Shown: piece by piece, positions 20,043-27,509 of the stretch
How positions within the stretch are numbered: the first letter of the stretch is position 1
How the letters are laid out: each line of letters opens with the position of its first letter
Assembly (NCBI RefSeq): GCF_000024865.1
Contig: NC_013595.1
Coordinates: 2,294,001-2,358,000 of the forward strand
DNA length: 64,000 nucleotides
Source of the DNA: Streptosporangium roseum DSM 43021
Lineage (GTDB): Bacteria > Actinomycetota > Actinomycetes > Streptosporangiales > Streptosporangiaceae
Direction of reading: 5' to 3'
The notes under the pieces: model-generated
Databases searched by the model: none
What the model saw: only the letters and a program-made list of their open reading frames with translations
Told to the model about the DNA's origin: nothing
Translations under genes and position numbers: made by a program

Positions 20043-20226
20043 TGCCGGGTGTCGTGACGGTCGGACCGTTCTCGCGGGACTTGGCGGTTGCCGGGTGTCG
20101 TGACGGTTGGACCGTTCTCGCGGGACTTGGCGGTTGCCGGGTGTCGTGACGGTTGGACCGTTCTCGCGGGACTTGGCGGTTGCCGGGTGTCGTGACGGTC
20201 AGACCGTCTTCGCGCGACTTGGCGGT
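20043..20226. repeat. Four tandem 46-bp repeats, each with an ACGGT-N3-ACCGT dyad
   Basis: Units begin at 20043, 20089, 20135 and 20181, each starting TGCCGGGTGTCGTGACGGT and continuing through ACCGTTCTCGCGGGACTT. The first three are almost identical and the fourth has drifted. The dyad arms ACGGT and ACCGT are kept in all four while the central three bases vary (CGG, TGG, TGG, CAG). The array lies 214 bp upstream of the DUF1275 gene. Rest of 19879-20439: nothing else except the junction element at 20379. Confidence 0.9.
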
Positions 20227-20378
20227 CACCTTGTGGATCGTGACCCGGGCGACGTCGGACTCCGCCTCAAGAGGGCATGGAAGGGGCGGCTGGAGGGCTC
20301 CGGGCGCACCGGTGACGCACGAGCAGTGGACAGAGCCAATAGGCAGGGTGCTGGCATGGGAAAACGTGAATTCTCCGA

Positions 20379-20442
20379 ACACATCGTCCCGGTCTTCTGA
20401 CCCCGGCGGGAAGACCGGGAAGCGCTCCGGGCCTGCTCCATG
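20379..20442 (+). repeat. Composite repeat resembling both flanks of the duplicated diiron fragment
   Basis: ACATCGTCCCGGTCTTCTGA resembles the diiron gene end (ACATCATCCCGGTGTTCTAG). The following CCCCGGCGGGAAGA resembles the bases after the second copy (near 19157). The next CCGGGAAGCGCTCCGGGCC and CTGCTCCATG resemble the bases before the second copy (19003-19031). Confidence 0.6.
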
Positions 20443-21216
20443 ACCCACTCCGACGCCGAACCGCCTCCGCCACCCGCGCGCGGGGCCGGCTCCGACGCCT
20501 CGCCGGCGGGAGGCGACCCGCGGCGGTGGAGCTACGTCGTCCTGGTCTTCCTGACCCTGGGAGCGGGCGCGATGGACGCGGTCGCGTTCCTGGCCCTCGG
20601 AGGCGTCTTCACCGCCAACATGACCGGCAACCTGATCCTCGTCGCGCTCGTCGGCGGTGAGAACTGGCAGATCCGGGTGATACGTTCCGGCCTCGCGTGC
20701 GTGATCTTCTCCATCGGGGTCTTCGTCGGTTTCAAGGTGCCCGACCGCGGCCGGGCGAACGAGTCGTGGCCCTCGGCCGCCACCCGCCTGCTCTGGATCT
20801 GCCTCGCCCTCCACGTCGCGTTCCTCGCCGGCTGGATACTCTGCGACGCCGCCCCCGGGCCGACCCCGACGCTCCTGCTGATCGCCGTGGCGTCCTGCGC
20901 CATGGGCCTGCAGGTCGCGGCGGCCCGGCGCGTCGACGTCGCCGGCATCACGACCACCTTCGTCACCGGCACCCTCGCCGCGCTGCTGCAGTCGCTGGCG
21001 TCGCGCAGGACCGCCGACACCGCCCGCCGCGCGGTCATCGTCCTGGCTCTCGCCGCCGGCGCGCTCTGCGCGTCGCTGGTGCTGCACCTCGCACCGCTCT
21101 GGGCGGGCGCGGTGCCGCTGCTGTTCACGATCCTCGCGCCCGCCACCGTCGTGACCCGCCTGCGCCCGCGGGGGCCGCGGCGCTCACGGCGCCCGCGCAC
21201 CGGTACGGGTGGGTGA
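20440..21216 (+). CDS. YoaK/DUF1275 family membrane protein
   Basis: The 258-residue protein has six or seven transmembrane helices after a Pro-rich cytoplasmic head of about 30 residues. The DUF1275 signature is clear: LGAGAMDAVAFLALGGVFTA, followed by NMTGNLIL. The family is widespread, membrane bound and has no established biochemical function. The ATG at 20440 lies at the end of the repeated leader GGGCCTGCTCC, without a classical ribosome site. Upstream stand four 46-bp repeats that might act in its regulation. The C-terminal tail is Arg-rich. Confidence 0.87.
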   Translation: MTHSDAEPPPPPARGAGSDASPAGGDPRRWSYVVLVFLTLGAGAMDAVAFLALGGVFTANMTGNLILVALVGGENWQIRVIRSGLACVIFSIGVFVGFKVPDRGRANESWPSAATRLLWICLALHVAFLAGWILCDAAPGPTPTLLLIAVASCAMGLQVAAARRVDVAGITTTFVTGTLAALLQSLASRRTADTARRAVIVLALAAGALCASLVLHLAPLWAGAVPLLFTILAPATVVTRLRPRGPRRSRRPRTGTGG

Positions 21217-21258
21217 TCCGGGTCCCGGTCGCGGGGAGGCCGGCGGCGGCGCTGGGGA

Positions 21259-21334
21259 CCGGTGGGCGGGCGGCCGGCCGATGGCGGTGCCAGGGGCCGG
21301 TGGGCGGGCGGTCAGCCGATGGCGGCGCCGAGAG
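21259..21334. repeat. Two 38-bp direct repeats spanning the SGNH hydrolase stop codon
   Basis: CCGGTGGGCGGGCGG followed by GCCGATGGCGG occurs at 21259 and again at 21297. The second copy contains the last codons and stop of the SGNH gene (complement of TCA at 21312). Confidence 0.7.
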
Positions 21335-22136
21335 CCGGCAGGTAGCCCGAGGACTGCCCGCGCCTGTTCGGGTGGTAGGACTGCCAGGTGTTCGACGGCA
21401 TGATGCGGGTGACCCACTCCCGCTGGACCCCGCCGGGAGCGCACACCCCGTGCCCGGCGAAGGCGTCGCGCACGTCGACGTAGCGGAAGCCGGCGTTCTC
21501 GGCCTGCTCCCGGATGACCGTGTTGATGTGGTCGGCGAGCAGGTTCATTCGCTTGCGCATCCACTCGGCGACGTCGCAGCCGGACGGGTGGCCCGCCTCG
21601 AACAGGTGCGGGTAGCCGACGACCAGGACCTCCGCCGCCGGGGCGGCGGCGCGGATGGCGCCGTAGGTCCAGGCGAGCTTGCCGGGCAGCCTCTGGTCGA
21701 CGAAGCGCCCGGCGTCGTCGAGGACGCGGTTGCAGTCCTCAGCCTCGCCGCCGACCACGACGCAGTTGACGACGGCCGCCTCGAAGCCGGCGTCGTTTCC
21801 GCCGATCGTGACGGTGACCAGGGTGGTGTCGCCGTCCAGGGCGTCGGGCACCTGCCGCTCCACCACGTCGTCGGTCACCGCCCCGCCGCACGCCTCGTAC
21901 CTGAAACTGTCGGGACGGCTGGCGCGGGCCCACAGGATCGGGTGGGAGTTGGCGCTGCGCCGGCACAGCCCGCTGTCGGGGTCGTAGTCCCCGGCGCCGG
22001 AGCCGGAGGCGAAGGAGTCTCCCAGGGCCGCGTAGTGCACCTGCATCGCGGCGGGCCGGATGGTGACCGGGGCGGTGCCGGTGCCGAAGGTGACCAGCGG
22101 GACGGTGACGAGGGTTGCGAGAAGTTGGTGGCGCAC
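21312..22136 (-). CDS. Secreted SGNH/GDSL esterase or lipase
   Basis: The 274-residue exported hydrolase has a short signal peptide (MRHQLLATLVTVPLVTFGTG-like, cut near residue 25). All four SGNH blocks are visible: GDSFASGSGAG (catalytic Ser), an ACGGA-type Gly block, TIGGNDAGF (Asn), and SYHPNRRGQ (catalytic His). Six Cys in the mature part suggest three disulfides, as in the Streptomyces SGNH lipase fold. The GTG at 22136 is chosen because AGGAGAG precedes it and the signal peptide starts there. It is divergent from the DJ-1/MarR operon; the shared gap holds the MarR-type operators. Confidence 0.88.
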   Translation of the reverse strand: MRHQLLATLVTVPLVTFGTGTAPVTIRPAAMQVHYAALGDSFASGSGAGDYDPDSGLCRRSANSHPILWARASRPDSFRYEACGGAVTDDVVERQVPDALDGDTTLVTVTIGGNDAGFEAAVVNCVVVGGEAEDCNRVLDDAGRFVDQRLPGKLAWTYGAIRAAAPAAEVLVVGYPHLFEAGHPSGCDVAEWMRKRMNLLADHINTVIREQAENAGFRYVDVRDAFAGHGVCAPGGVQREWVTRIMPSNTWQSYHPNRRGQSSGYLPALGAAIG

Positions 22137-22277
22137 GGTCTCTCCTGTGACTGGCGTGATCGAACATGACAATTAGCAATGTATTCGTCACCTTGTGTGG
22201 CGTCGCCCGGACGCGCGGGCGGGCCCGTGAGTCCGCGTTCCGGCAGGGCGCCGCTTCGCGCGGAGGCTCTCTGAAGT

Positions 22278-22315
22278 TTGACAGCATGCTGTCCATATGA
22301 CAGTCTGCTGTCATG
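22278..22315 (+). promoter_or_regulatory. Promoter with paired TGACAG-N4-CTGTCA operators
   Basis: A consensus -35 TTGACA (22278-22283), a 17-base spacer and CAGTCT (22301-22306) place transcription start at the ATG (22313). GACAGCATGCTGTC (22280-22293) covers the -35, and TGACAGTCTGCTGTCA (22298-22313) covers the -10 and start codon. Dyad centres are 19 bp apart. The MarR protein two genes on is the likely binder. Confidence 0.65.
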
Positions 22316-22933
22316 AGTGAAGAGATCGTGCACGTGGCCGTCTACGACGCCCTCGCCGACTGGGAGGTGGGCTACGCCATCGCCCACATCCGCGGCGAGA
22401 TGGCCCAGCGCGTGCCCGGCCGCTACGAAGTGAAGACGGTGGGCGAGAGCCACGAGCCGGTGACCACGGCCGGTGGGATGCGCATCCTCCCGGACCTGAC
22501 GCTGGCCGGACTGGACCCCGCCGGCAGCGCGATGCTGATCCTGCCGGGTGCCTCCACCTGGGAGGGCGGCAACCAGGCGTTCGGCCGCAAGGCCCGCGAG
22601 TTCCTCGACGCGGGCGTCCCGGTCGCGGCGATCTGCGGCGCCACCGCCGGGCTGGCCAGGGAGGGTCTGCTCGATGACCGCGACCACACCGGCAGCGCCC
22701 CCGAGTCCCTCCGCGCGACCGGGTACGGCGGAGCCGCGCGGTACCGGGAGGCCCCGGCGGTCACCGACGGAGATCTGATCACCGCCGGTCCGGCCGCACC
22801 GGTGGAGTTCGCTCGCGAGGTGCTGGACAGGCTCGGCGTGTACGAGCCCCGGGTGCTCGACGCGTGGTACCGGCTGTTCGGCGAGCAGGACGCGAGCGCG
22901 TTCGCCGTGCTGGCGGCGGCGGGCCCGCGATGA
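22313..22933 (+). CDS. DJ-1/PfpI family protein
   Basis: The 206-residue protein has the DJ-1/PfpI flavodoxin-like fold. VAVYDALADWEVGY at the start resembles the intracellular protease/amidase class, and the nucleophile elbow AAICGATAGLA (Cys near residue 107) carries the reactive Cys. Members act as glyoxalases, deglycases, proteases or chaperones, so the activity here is open. It is the first gene of a leaderless operon with a MarR repressor, overlapping it by four bases (ATGA). The arrangement implies induction by a small reactive or aromatic molecule sensed by MarR. Confidence 0.85.
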   Translation: MSEEIVHVAVYDALADWEVGYAIAHIRGEMAQRVPGRYEVKTVGESHEPVTTAGGMRILPDLTLAGLDPAGSAMLILPGASTWEGGNQAFGRKAREFLDAGVPVAAICGATAGLAREGLLDDRDHTGSAPESLRATGYGGAARYREAPAVTDGDLITAGPAAPVEFAREVLDRLGVYEPRVLDAWYRLFGEQDASAFAVLAAAGPR

Positions 22934-23394
22934 GCGCCCGGGAACGGCGGGCGGAGCCGGCCGCGCTGATGGCCGGGACGGCGCTGGCCGTGTTCCGCCT
23001 CAACGGGCAGTTCCTGGAGGTGGCGGAGAGCCTGGCCCGGCCGGTGGGCCTGACCGCCGCCTGGTGGCAGGTGCTCGGCGCGGTGCTCGACGAGCCGCTA
23101 CCGGTCGCCGGGATCGCCCGGGCGATGGGCATCACCCGCCAGAGCGTCCAGCGGATCGCCGATCTGCTCGTCGAGAAGGGCCTTGCCGAATACCTGCCCA
23201 ACCCGGCCCACAGCAGGGCTAAACTGCTGCGGCCCACCGAGGACGGGCGGGCCGCCGTACGGCGCATCGCCCCCGGCCAACGCGCACTCGCCGGCCGCCT
23301 CGCTGAGCATCTGGGGCTCGACGAGTTCCAGCGTGCGCGGGAGGCGCTGGAGACGCTGTCACGGGCCCTGGAGGCCATCGACGCCGCCGGCTGA
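22930..23394 (+). CDS. MarR-family transcriptional regulator
   Basis: The 154-residue protein has a winged helix at about residues 55-110 (LPVAGIARAMGITRQSVQRI, DLLVEKGLAEYLPNPAHSRAK) flanked by the dimerisation helices usual in MarR. Its ATG overlaps the DJ-1 stop, so the two are translationally coupled. Two TGACAG-N4-CTGTCA dyads over the operon promoter are the probable autoregulatory sites. It has no Cys, which argues against direct thiol-oxidation sensing of the OhrR kind. Confidence 0.87.
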   Translation: MSARERRAEPAALMAGTALAVFRLNGQFLEVAESLARPVGLTAAWWQVLGAVLDEPLPVAGIARAMGITRQSVQRIADLLVEKGLAEYLPNPAHSRAKLLRPTEDGRAAVRRIAPGQRALAGRLAEHLGLDEFQRAREALETLSRALEAIDAAG

Positions 23395-23688
23395 CGCCGG
23401 TGGCACGAGGAGCGTTCCCGTGACGGGCGCACCCCGGATCCGGCCGTTCCGGATCGACACCCCGCAGGCCCGGCTCGACGACCTGGGCCCCGGTCCCGGT
23501 GACACCTTCCGTCCATGCGGAAACGGTCTGTAAGCGTCGTACCCGGCTTCCGCGGCGGGACCGCCGGGGGAGCTGTTCCTCGACCGGCGACTCGCCCCAC
23601 AATGGGGGGCCGGAGCACCAGCCTCCGGTCCCGCCGGTCACGAAGTAACCGGGACGGGAGCTGTTCGGTGGCACAGGGAGGACATGTC

Positions 23689-24165
23689 GTGGGTGGAAGT
23701 CTCGCGGTGGGAGACGTGGTCGAGGATTTCGAGCTTCTCGACGAGACCGGGACGCCACGGCGGCTCAGCGACCTCGTTGCGACGGGGCCGGTGGTGCTGT
23801 TCTTCTACCCGGCCGCCATGACGTCCGGATGCACGGCGGAGAGCTGCCACTTCCGGGACCTGGCGGAGGAGTTCGCCGCCGTGGGGGCGACCAGGGTCGG
23901 GATCAGCCGTGACACGGTCGACCGCCAGCGGCGGTTCGCCGATACCCACAACCTGGGCTTCCCTCTGCTGTCGGATCCGGACGGCGCCGTCGCCCGGCAG
24001 CTCGGCGCCCGGCGCAACATCGCGGTAGGGCCCTTCCTCACCCGCCGGATGACCTTCGTCATCGACGTGGACCGCCGCCTCCTTGAGGTGATCCACAGCG
24101 AGACGAGCATGCAGGCCCATGCCGATCGGGCCCTGGAAGTCTTGCGGTCGCGGACCGGAGCGTGA
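23689..24165 (+). CDS. Peroxiredoxin of the BCP/PrxQ type
   Basis: This 158-residue thiol peroxidase reduces hydroperoxides using reductant from thioredoxin or similar. The motif YPAAMTSGCTAESCHFRD gives peroxidatic Cys48 and, five residues on, resolving Cys53, the atypical two-Cys pattern of BCP. GTG at 23689 is chosen because AGGGAGGA lies six bases upstream; a GTG at 23668 is in frame but lacks a site. The 294 bases before it (23395-23688) contain no gene that I can support. Confidence 0.88.
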   Translation: MGGSLAVGDVVEDFELLDETGTPRRLSDLVATGPVVLFFYPAAMTSGCTAESCHFRDLAEEFAAVGATRVGISRDTVDRQRRFADTHNLGFPLLSDPDGAVARQLGARRNIAVGPFLTRRMTFVIDVDRRLLEVIHSETSMQAHADRALEVLRSRTGA

Positions 24166-24324
24166 CCGGACAGGGGGAGTGGCGTCTTTTCGCGTAGAGG
24201 TCCCGGGACGGCCCGCGGCGTAGCCGTGCCCTTGTGCCGGAGACGCTGACGTGCGCGGCGCCCGGCCTCCGGCGAAAGCTCCGTCAGGCCGGCGTCCGGG
24301 GACCTGCTCCGGGGATCGACCCTT

Positions 24325-24330
24325 TAGTCT
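24325..24330 (+). promoter_or_regulatory. -10 box for a leaderless DUF1707 gene
   Basis: TAGTCT ends seven bases before the ATG at 24338, with no Shine-Dalgarno sequence. Confidence 0.55.
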
Positions 24331-24337
24331 CCAAGAC

Positions 24338-24940
24338 ATGGCGACCCTTCCAGACCGGGATCCGCGGGAAATACGAGCCGCTGACGGCGACCGCGACCAG
24401 ACTGCCGCAATCCTCCGCAACGCAGTCGGCGACGGCCGGCTGACCATGGACGAGTTCGAGGAAAGGCTGGCGGCGGTCTACACCGCCAAGACCTACGCCG
24501 ACCTGGAACTGCTCACCGGCGACCTGCCGGACATCTCCCAGTCGACGGCCACGCCGAGCTATATCGGTCATGACCCGGACGCGCCGACCAGCGGCGTCGC
24601 CGTCGGGATCATGAGTGGCTTCAAGCGCGCCGGCCGCTGGCGGGCTCCCCGGAACTTCACCGCCCTGGCCTTCTGGGGCGGAGGCAAGATCGACCTGCGT
24701 GAGGCGGTGTTCACCGGGCGGGAGATGAAGATCCGGGCGTTCGCCGTCATGGGGGGTGTCGAGGTCGTCGTGCCCGACGACGCCGAGGTGTTCGTCACCG
24801 GGCTCGGCCTCATGGGCGGGTTCGGCCATGAGGCGAGCGGGGTCGGCAGGCCCGGCGCGCCCCGGATCGTGGTGACGGGGTTCGCCTTCTGGGGCGGGGT
24901 CGAGGTCAAGCGCAAGGCCCGCAAGAAGAGGAGCAGGTAG
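24338..24940 (+). CDS. DUF1707 protein with LiaF-like C-terminal domain
   Basis: The 200-residue protein starts with DUF1707 (REIRAADGDRDQTAAILRNA ... MDEFEERLAAVYTAKTYADL, about 10-65), a short SHOCT-like DNA- or protein-binding domain frequent in actinobacteria. The second half (about 105-190: FTALAFWGGGKIDLREAVF, AFAVMGGVEVVVPDDAEV, GFAFWGGVEVK) is the repeated beta-strand LiaF/cell-wall-active antibiotic response domain. No transmembrane helix is visible. The role is probably envelope stress sensing, by analogy. It ends in a basic tail KRKARKKRSR. Confidence 0.85.
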   Translation: MATLPDRDPREIRAADGDRDQTAAILRNAVGDGRLTMDEFEERLAAVYTAKTYADLELLTGDLPDISQSTATPSYIGHDPDAPTSGVAVGIMSGFKRAGRWRAPRNFTALAFWGGGKIDLREAVFTGREMKIRAFAVMGGVEVVVPDDAEVFVTGLGLMGGFGHEASGVGRPGAPRIVVTGFAFWGGVEVKRKARKKRSR

Positions 24941-24971
24941 CGAGCGGCCCGCCGCCGCGGGCCTTCTCCGC

Positions 24972-25082
24972 GTGCCGTGGGATGATGCGCGGGCGGATCA
25001 CACCACCTGGCCCCTGGAAGTGGACGGCGAGGACCTCGCCTCGGTGACCTTCGGCGTCCGCTCCGATCCCGGGGACGGATAG
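24972..25082 (+). other. Possible 36-codon remnant ORF
   Basis: A GTG-initiated frame encodes an acidic, well-composed peptide (VPWDDARADHTTWPLEVDGE...). There is no ribosome site and no recognised family. It may be a gene remnant. The remainder of the 24941-25200 gap shows nothing. Confidence 0.2.
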
Positions 25083-25200
25083 CGCTTGTGTCCGCCGATC
25101 TCCGTGATGACAGCCGGGACCCGGTGGCTCGCTCTCACCCGCATGCGACATGCATGCTTCGACGGCTCCGGCGAAGAGCGGCAGAAGTCGCTCTGTCCGG

Positions 25201-25695
25201 TTAAGAGGCTGTTCCCTGTGTGCCTGGCCAGTCTTCGGGTTGTGACACGTAGGTGCCGCGATGGGGCACGGTGAAAACCCAGCCCTGATCGCGCAGGAAC
25301 GCGACCGAGTTTCGGACGGTGACCTTGGCGACGCCGTACTGCTCCATGAGCATCTTCTCGCTGGGAATCGCGCGATTCGGTTGGAATTCGCCCTTGCGGA
25401 TCCGTTCGGCGATTTCGTGGGAGATCTGCTGGTAGAGGGGCGTCTTGCGAGGAGCCCGCGGGATGTCCGGATCGCCGACAAAAGTGCCTTCGCCCTGGAC
25501 GGTGTAGACGAGGCCTTGCTCGCGGAGCTCTCGTGCGACTCGGCGCGCGGTGGCGCGAGCGATGCCGTACTCGCTCTCCAGTTCAGTTTCGCTGGGCATG
25601 GCCTCGCCGGACGTGATGTCGCCGCTGGTGATTCGTTCCCGAATCACCTCGGCTATCTGCTTATAGACCGGTATGGGTCCGTCGCGATCAAGCAC
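25201..25695 (-). CDS. Tandem double winged-helix GntR protein without effector domain
   Basis: The 164-residue protein consists of two GntR DNA-binding domains in a row. The first spans about 5-75 (PVYKQIAEVIRERITSGDI, MPSETELESEYGIARATARR) and the second about 84-153 (PLYQQISHEIAERIRKGEF, IPSEKMLMEQYGVAKVTVRN). Each ends in the typical wing strand GxGTFV or RGTYVS. GntR proteins normally pair one winged helix with a ligand domain or use the helix alone as a YtrA-type dimer; two fused helices could act as a pseudo-dimer. The GTG start lies six bases after TAGTGT, so the mRNA is leaderless. It is divergent from the 107-residue orphan at 25805. Confidence 0.85.
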   Translation of the reverse strand: MLDRDGPIPVYKQIAEVIRERITSGDITSGEAMPSETELESEYGIARATARRVARELREQGLVYTVQGEGTFVGDPDIPRAPRKTPLYQQISHEIAERIRKGEFQPNRAIPSEKMLMEQYGVAKVTVRNSVAFLRDQGWVFTVPHRGTYVSQPEDWPGTQGTAS

Positions 25696-25807
25696 AGATG
25701 AACACTAGACCAATGCAAACGTATACCCACAAACCAGACACTCAAAGAGACGATGCTGTACGAGTTAGTAGACCGGGATGGACGACCCGACTTATAGTCA
25801 CTGGGTG
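25693..25807. promoter_or_regulatory. Divergent leaderless promoters between the double-GntR gene and an orphan
   Basis: On the minus strand TAGTGT (complement of 25702-25707) is six bases from the GntR GTG. On the plus strand TATAGT (25793-25798) is six bases from the GTG at 25805. The AT-rich middle (GCAAACGTATACCCACAAAC) contains GTATAC and is the likely regulator-binding area. Confidence 0.5.
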
Positions 25808-26128
25808 GTCGAGAGGGAGATGGTGCTGGAAGTGGTGGTTGGGGTGTCGGGGGAGCGGCATCACGGGCATCACGTGGCGCCGTTGCAGGCGGCGCATGAG
25901 GCGATCGACTGGCGGCCCGAGGTGCCGAGGGGGGATCGGGTGAGGGTGAAGGAGCACACCTGTGACTGCCGGGCGACCTTCTACGAGCTGTGCCGGGCGG
26001 GTGGGTTGATGTTCATACGGCGGACGCATCGGCTGAGAGGCGTGGTGGCCGTGCACGAGTCGCCATGGGCGCTCTCCAAGGAGGTGGAGGCGTTGTGGCT
26101 CCGCCTGCTGATCGGTAGCGCGCGTTGA
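25805..26128 (+). CDS. Conserved-looking hypothetical protein next to double-GntR regulator
   Basis: The 107-residue product (VVEREMVLEVVVGVSGERHH...) has a His-rich turn (ERHHGHHV), a Cys cluster HTCDCRATFYELC, and an Arg-rich C-terminal half. There is no signal peptide or membrane helix. I do not recognise the family. The Cys/His content leaves metal binding possible. An ATG at 25778 is in frame, but the perfect TATAGT box six bases before the GTG at 25805 makes a leaderless GTG start more likely. The gene is divergent from the double-winged-helix GntR protein, a probable functional pair. Confidence 0.55.
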   Translation: MVEREMVLEVVVGVSGERHHGHHVAPLQAAHEAIDWRPEVPRGDRVRVKEHTCDCRATFYELCRAGGLMFIRRTHRLRGVVAVHESPWALSKEVEALWLRLLIGSAR

Positions 26129-26232
26129 CCACCCGGCAAGCACGTCCGGTGGCGGGGCGAGTGCCCTTCCGCCCGAGTAGTCCATAAGCTCCCTGCCTCT
26201 CCGATGGGCCATGACGGTCGGGGAGGCAGGGC

Positions 26233-26399
26233 AGTGGTCCCGCATCCGTTGGAGGGCGGATGCGGGACCACTATCCAAGATCCCGGCGGGCATCTCTTCC
26301 CCACCGCCCGCCGGGTCTCGCTCCCGGCGGGCCATCCCATGAATCCGCCCGCCGGGAGCAGGCGGTGGTCCCGTGCCAACCGGGTGGCGCGGGACCACC
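26233..26399. terminator. Cluster of three strong hairpins between the orphan gene and radC
   Basis: A 16-bp stem (26233-26248 with 26257-26272), a 10-bp stem (26306-26315 with 26323-26332) and a 15-bp stem (26364-26378 with 26385-26399, one G-U). The first and third share the same arms, GGTCCCG and CGGGACC. They sit between convergent genes and could terminate both. No ORF is supported in 26129-26552. Confidence 0.6.
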
Positions 26400-26490
26400 G
26401 GCAAGAGAGCCCCTGTCGAGCGGGCCGCCGCCAGGCGAGTCACGGTCAAATGGCTTACCGCCGGGAGCCGCCGCCGAGTGAGCCGGTGTC

Positions 26491-26592
26491 GGCGATGCGG
26501 CGCCAGGTGGAGGCCGCCTCAGGCGGCGATGCGGCGCCAGGCGGAGGCCGCCTCAGGCGGCGATGCGGCGCCAGGCGGTGTCGGTGACGATC
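26491..26592. repeat. Three 34-bp tandem repeats at the radC 3' end
   Basis: Units begin at 26491, 26525 and 26559, each starting GGCGATGCGGCGCCAGG. The third unit is the radC coding end (ending AWRRIAA); the other two extend past its stop codon at 26553-26555. Confidence 0.85.
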
Positions 26593-27209
26593 ACGTGGTC
26601 GAGGAGGCGGAGGCCGACGGTCTCGGCGGCCTCGCTGAGTCGGGCGGTGACCTCCAGGTCGGCCGGGCTGGGGTCGAGGGAGCCGCTGGGGTGGTTATGG
26701 GCCAGGCCGAAGGAGGAGCCGCCGGAGGTGAGGACGGTGGTGATGATCTCCCGGACGGGAGCCGGGGCATGGTCGCTGCCGCCCTCGCTGACGATCGTCT
26801 TGCGGGTCACCGCGCCGCCCGGGTCGCAGACCACCACGACCACGCGTTCGTGACTGAGGCCGCGCAGGAGTGGGGAGGCGACGGCGGCCAGGTCTCCCGA
26901 GCAGGTGATCCGGCGGCGCTCCGGCTCCGACTGCGCCTGCCGTACGAGGTGGAAGGCGGCGATGACCCGGGCGGCCTTGGCCGGGCCGATGCCGGGGACC
27001 GACATCAGGCGGTGGGCGTCGGAGCGGGCCAGCCCGCGCAGGTCGCCGCAGTGGGCGATCAGGTGGGAGGCGAGCTCGACCGCGTTGGTGCCCCGGCTCC
27101 CCGAGCCGATCAGCAGGGCGAGCAGCTCCCGGTCGGCCAGGGCGGTCGCGCCACTCGACAGGAGCCGCTCGCGCGGCTGGTCGTTGGGGGGCATGTCCTT
27201 GACGCGCAA
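26553..27209 (-). CDS. radC: RadC/JAB1-family protein
   Basis: The 218-residue protein has an N-terminal helix-hairpin-helix region (SVPGIGPAKAARVIAAFHL, about 70-88) and a C-terminal MPN/JAMM metalloprotease-like domain with HNHPSG and the downstream D of SPADLEVT. The role of RadC is unsettled despite its historic DNA-repair name. The start is a TTG, preceded by GGAGGTG, and gives the family-typical opening MRVKDMPPNDQPRERLL. Its 3' end has been multiplied as 34-bp repeats beyond the stop codon. Confidence 0.9.
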   Translation of the reverse strand: MRVKDMPPNDQPRERLLSSGATALADRELLALLIGSGSRGTNAVELASHLIAHCGDLRGLARSDAHRLMSVPGIGPAKAARVIAAFHLVRQAQSEPERRRITCSGDLAAVASPLLRGLSHERVVVVVCDPGGAVTRKTIVSEGGSDHAPAPVREIITTVLTSGGSSFGLAHNHPSGSLDPSPADLEVTARLSEAAETVGLRLLDHVIVTDTAWRRIAA

Positions 27210-27378
27210 TCGGCACCTCCGGCTCGGGAAACCAGGTCGGTTCTACCAGGGGGCACCGACAGTCCGGCCTCGGACAGCCGGATGCCCCCGGGGGCGAACG
27301 GCACCCCGCCTTCGTGGCCGGCCGACATGGTTTCGACGCTCACCTCGGCTGTCGCGGTCACCGCCGGACCGTGCCCGG

Positions 27379-27396
27379 TTGTGATGCGCGTCACAA
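27379..27396. promoter_or_regulatory. CRP-like operator TTGTGA-N6-TCACAA
   Basis: TTGTGATGCGCGTCACAA matches the CRP/FNR-family consensus TGTGA-N6-TCACA exactly. It lies 114 bp upstream of the exported-protein start at 27510 and 170 bp upstream of radC on the other side. The 27210-27509 gap has nothing else recognisable. Confidence 0.5.
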
Positions 27397-27509
27397 TCCA
27401 GGCTGGCGAGAACCAGTGGCGGCCCCGTCGGCTACCTACCGGACAGATCCGGTACGACAAGGGATCACCACAGTCGCGCGGGTCGAAAGCCCGCCGTGAA
27501 GGAGTCGCC

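Noticed and set aside
20043..20226. 46-bp repeat array as a CRISPR
   Set aside because: Units are directly adjacent with no variable spacers of typical length, and no cas genes are present.
26373..27509. Long plus-strand extension upstream of the exported protein at 27510
   Set aside because: It is antisense to radC and lacks structure; the signal peptide and ribosome site place the start at 27510.
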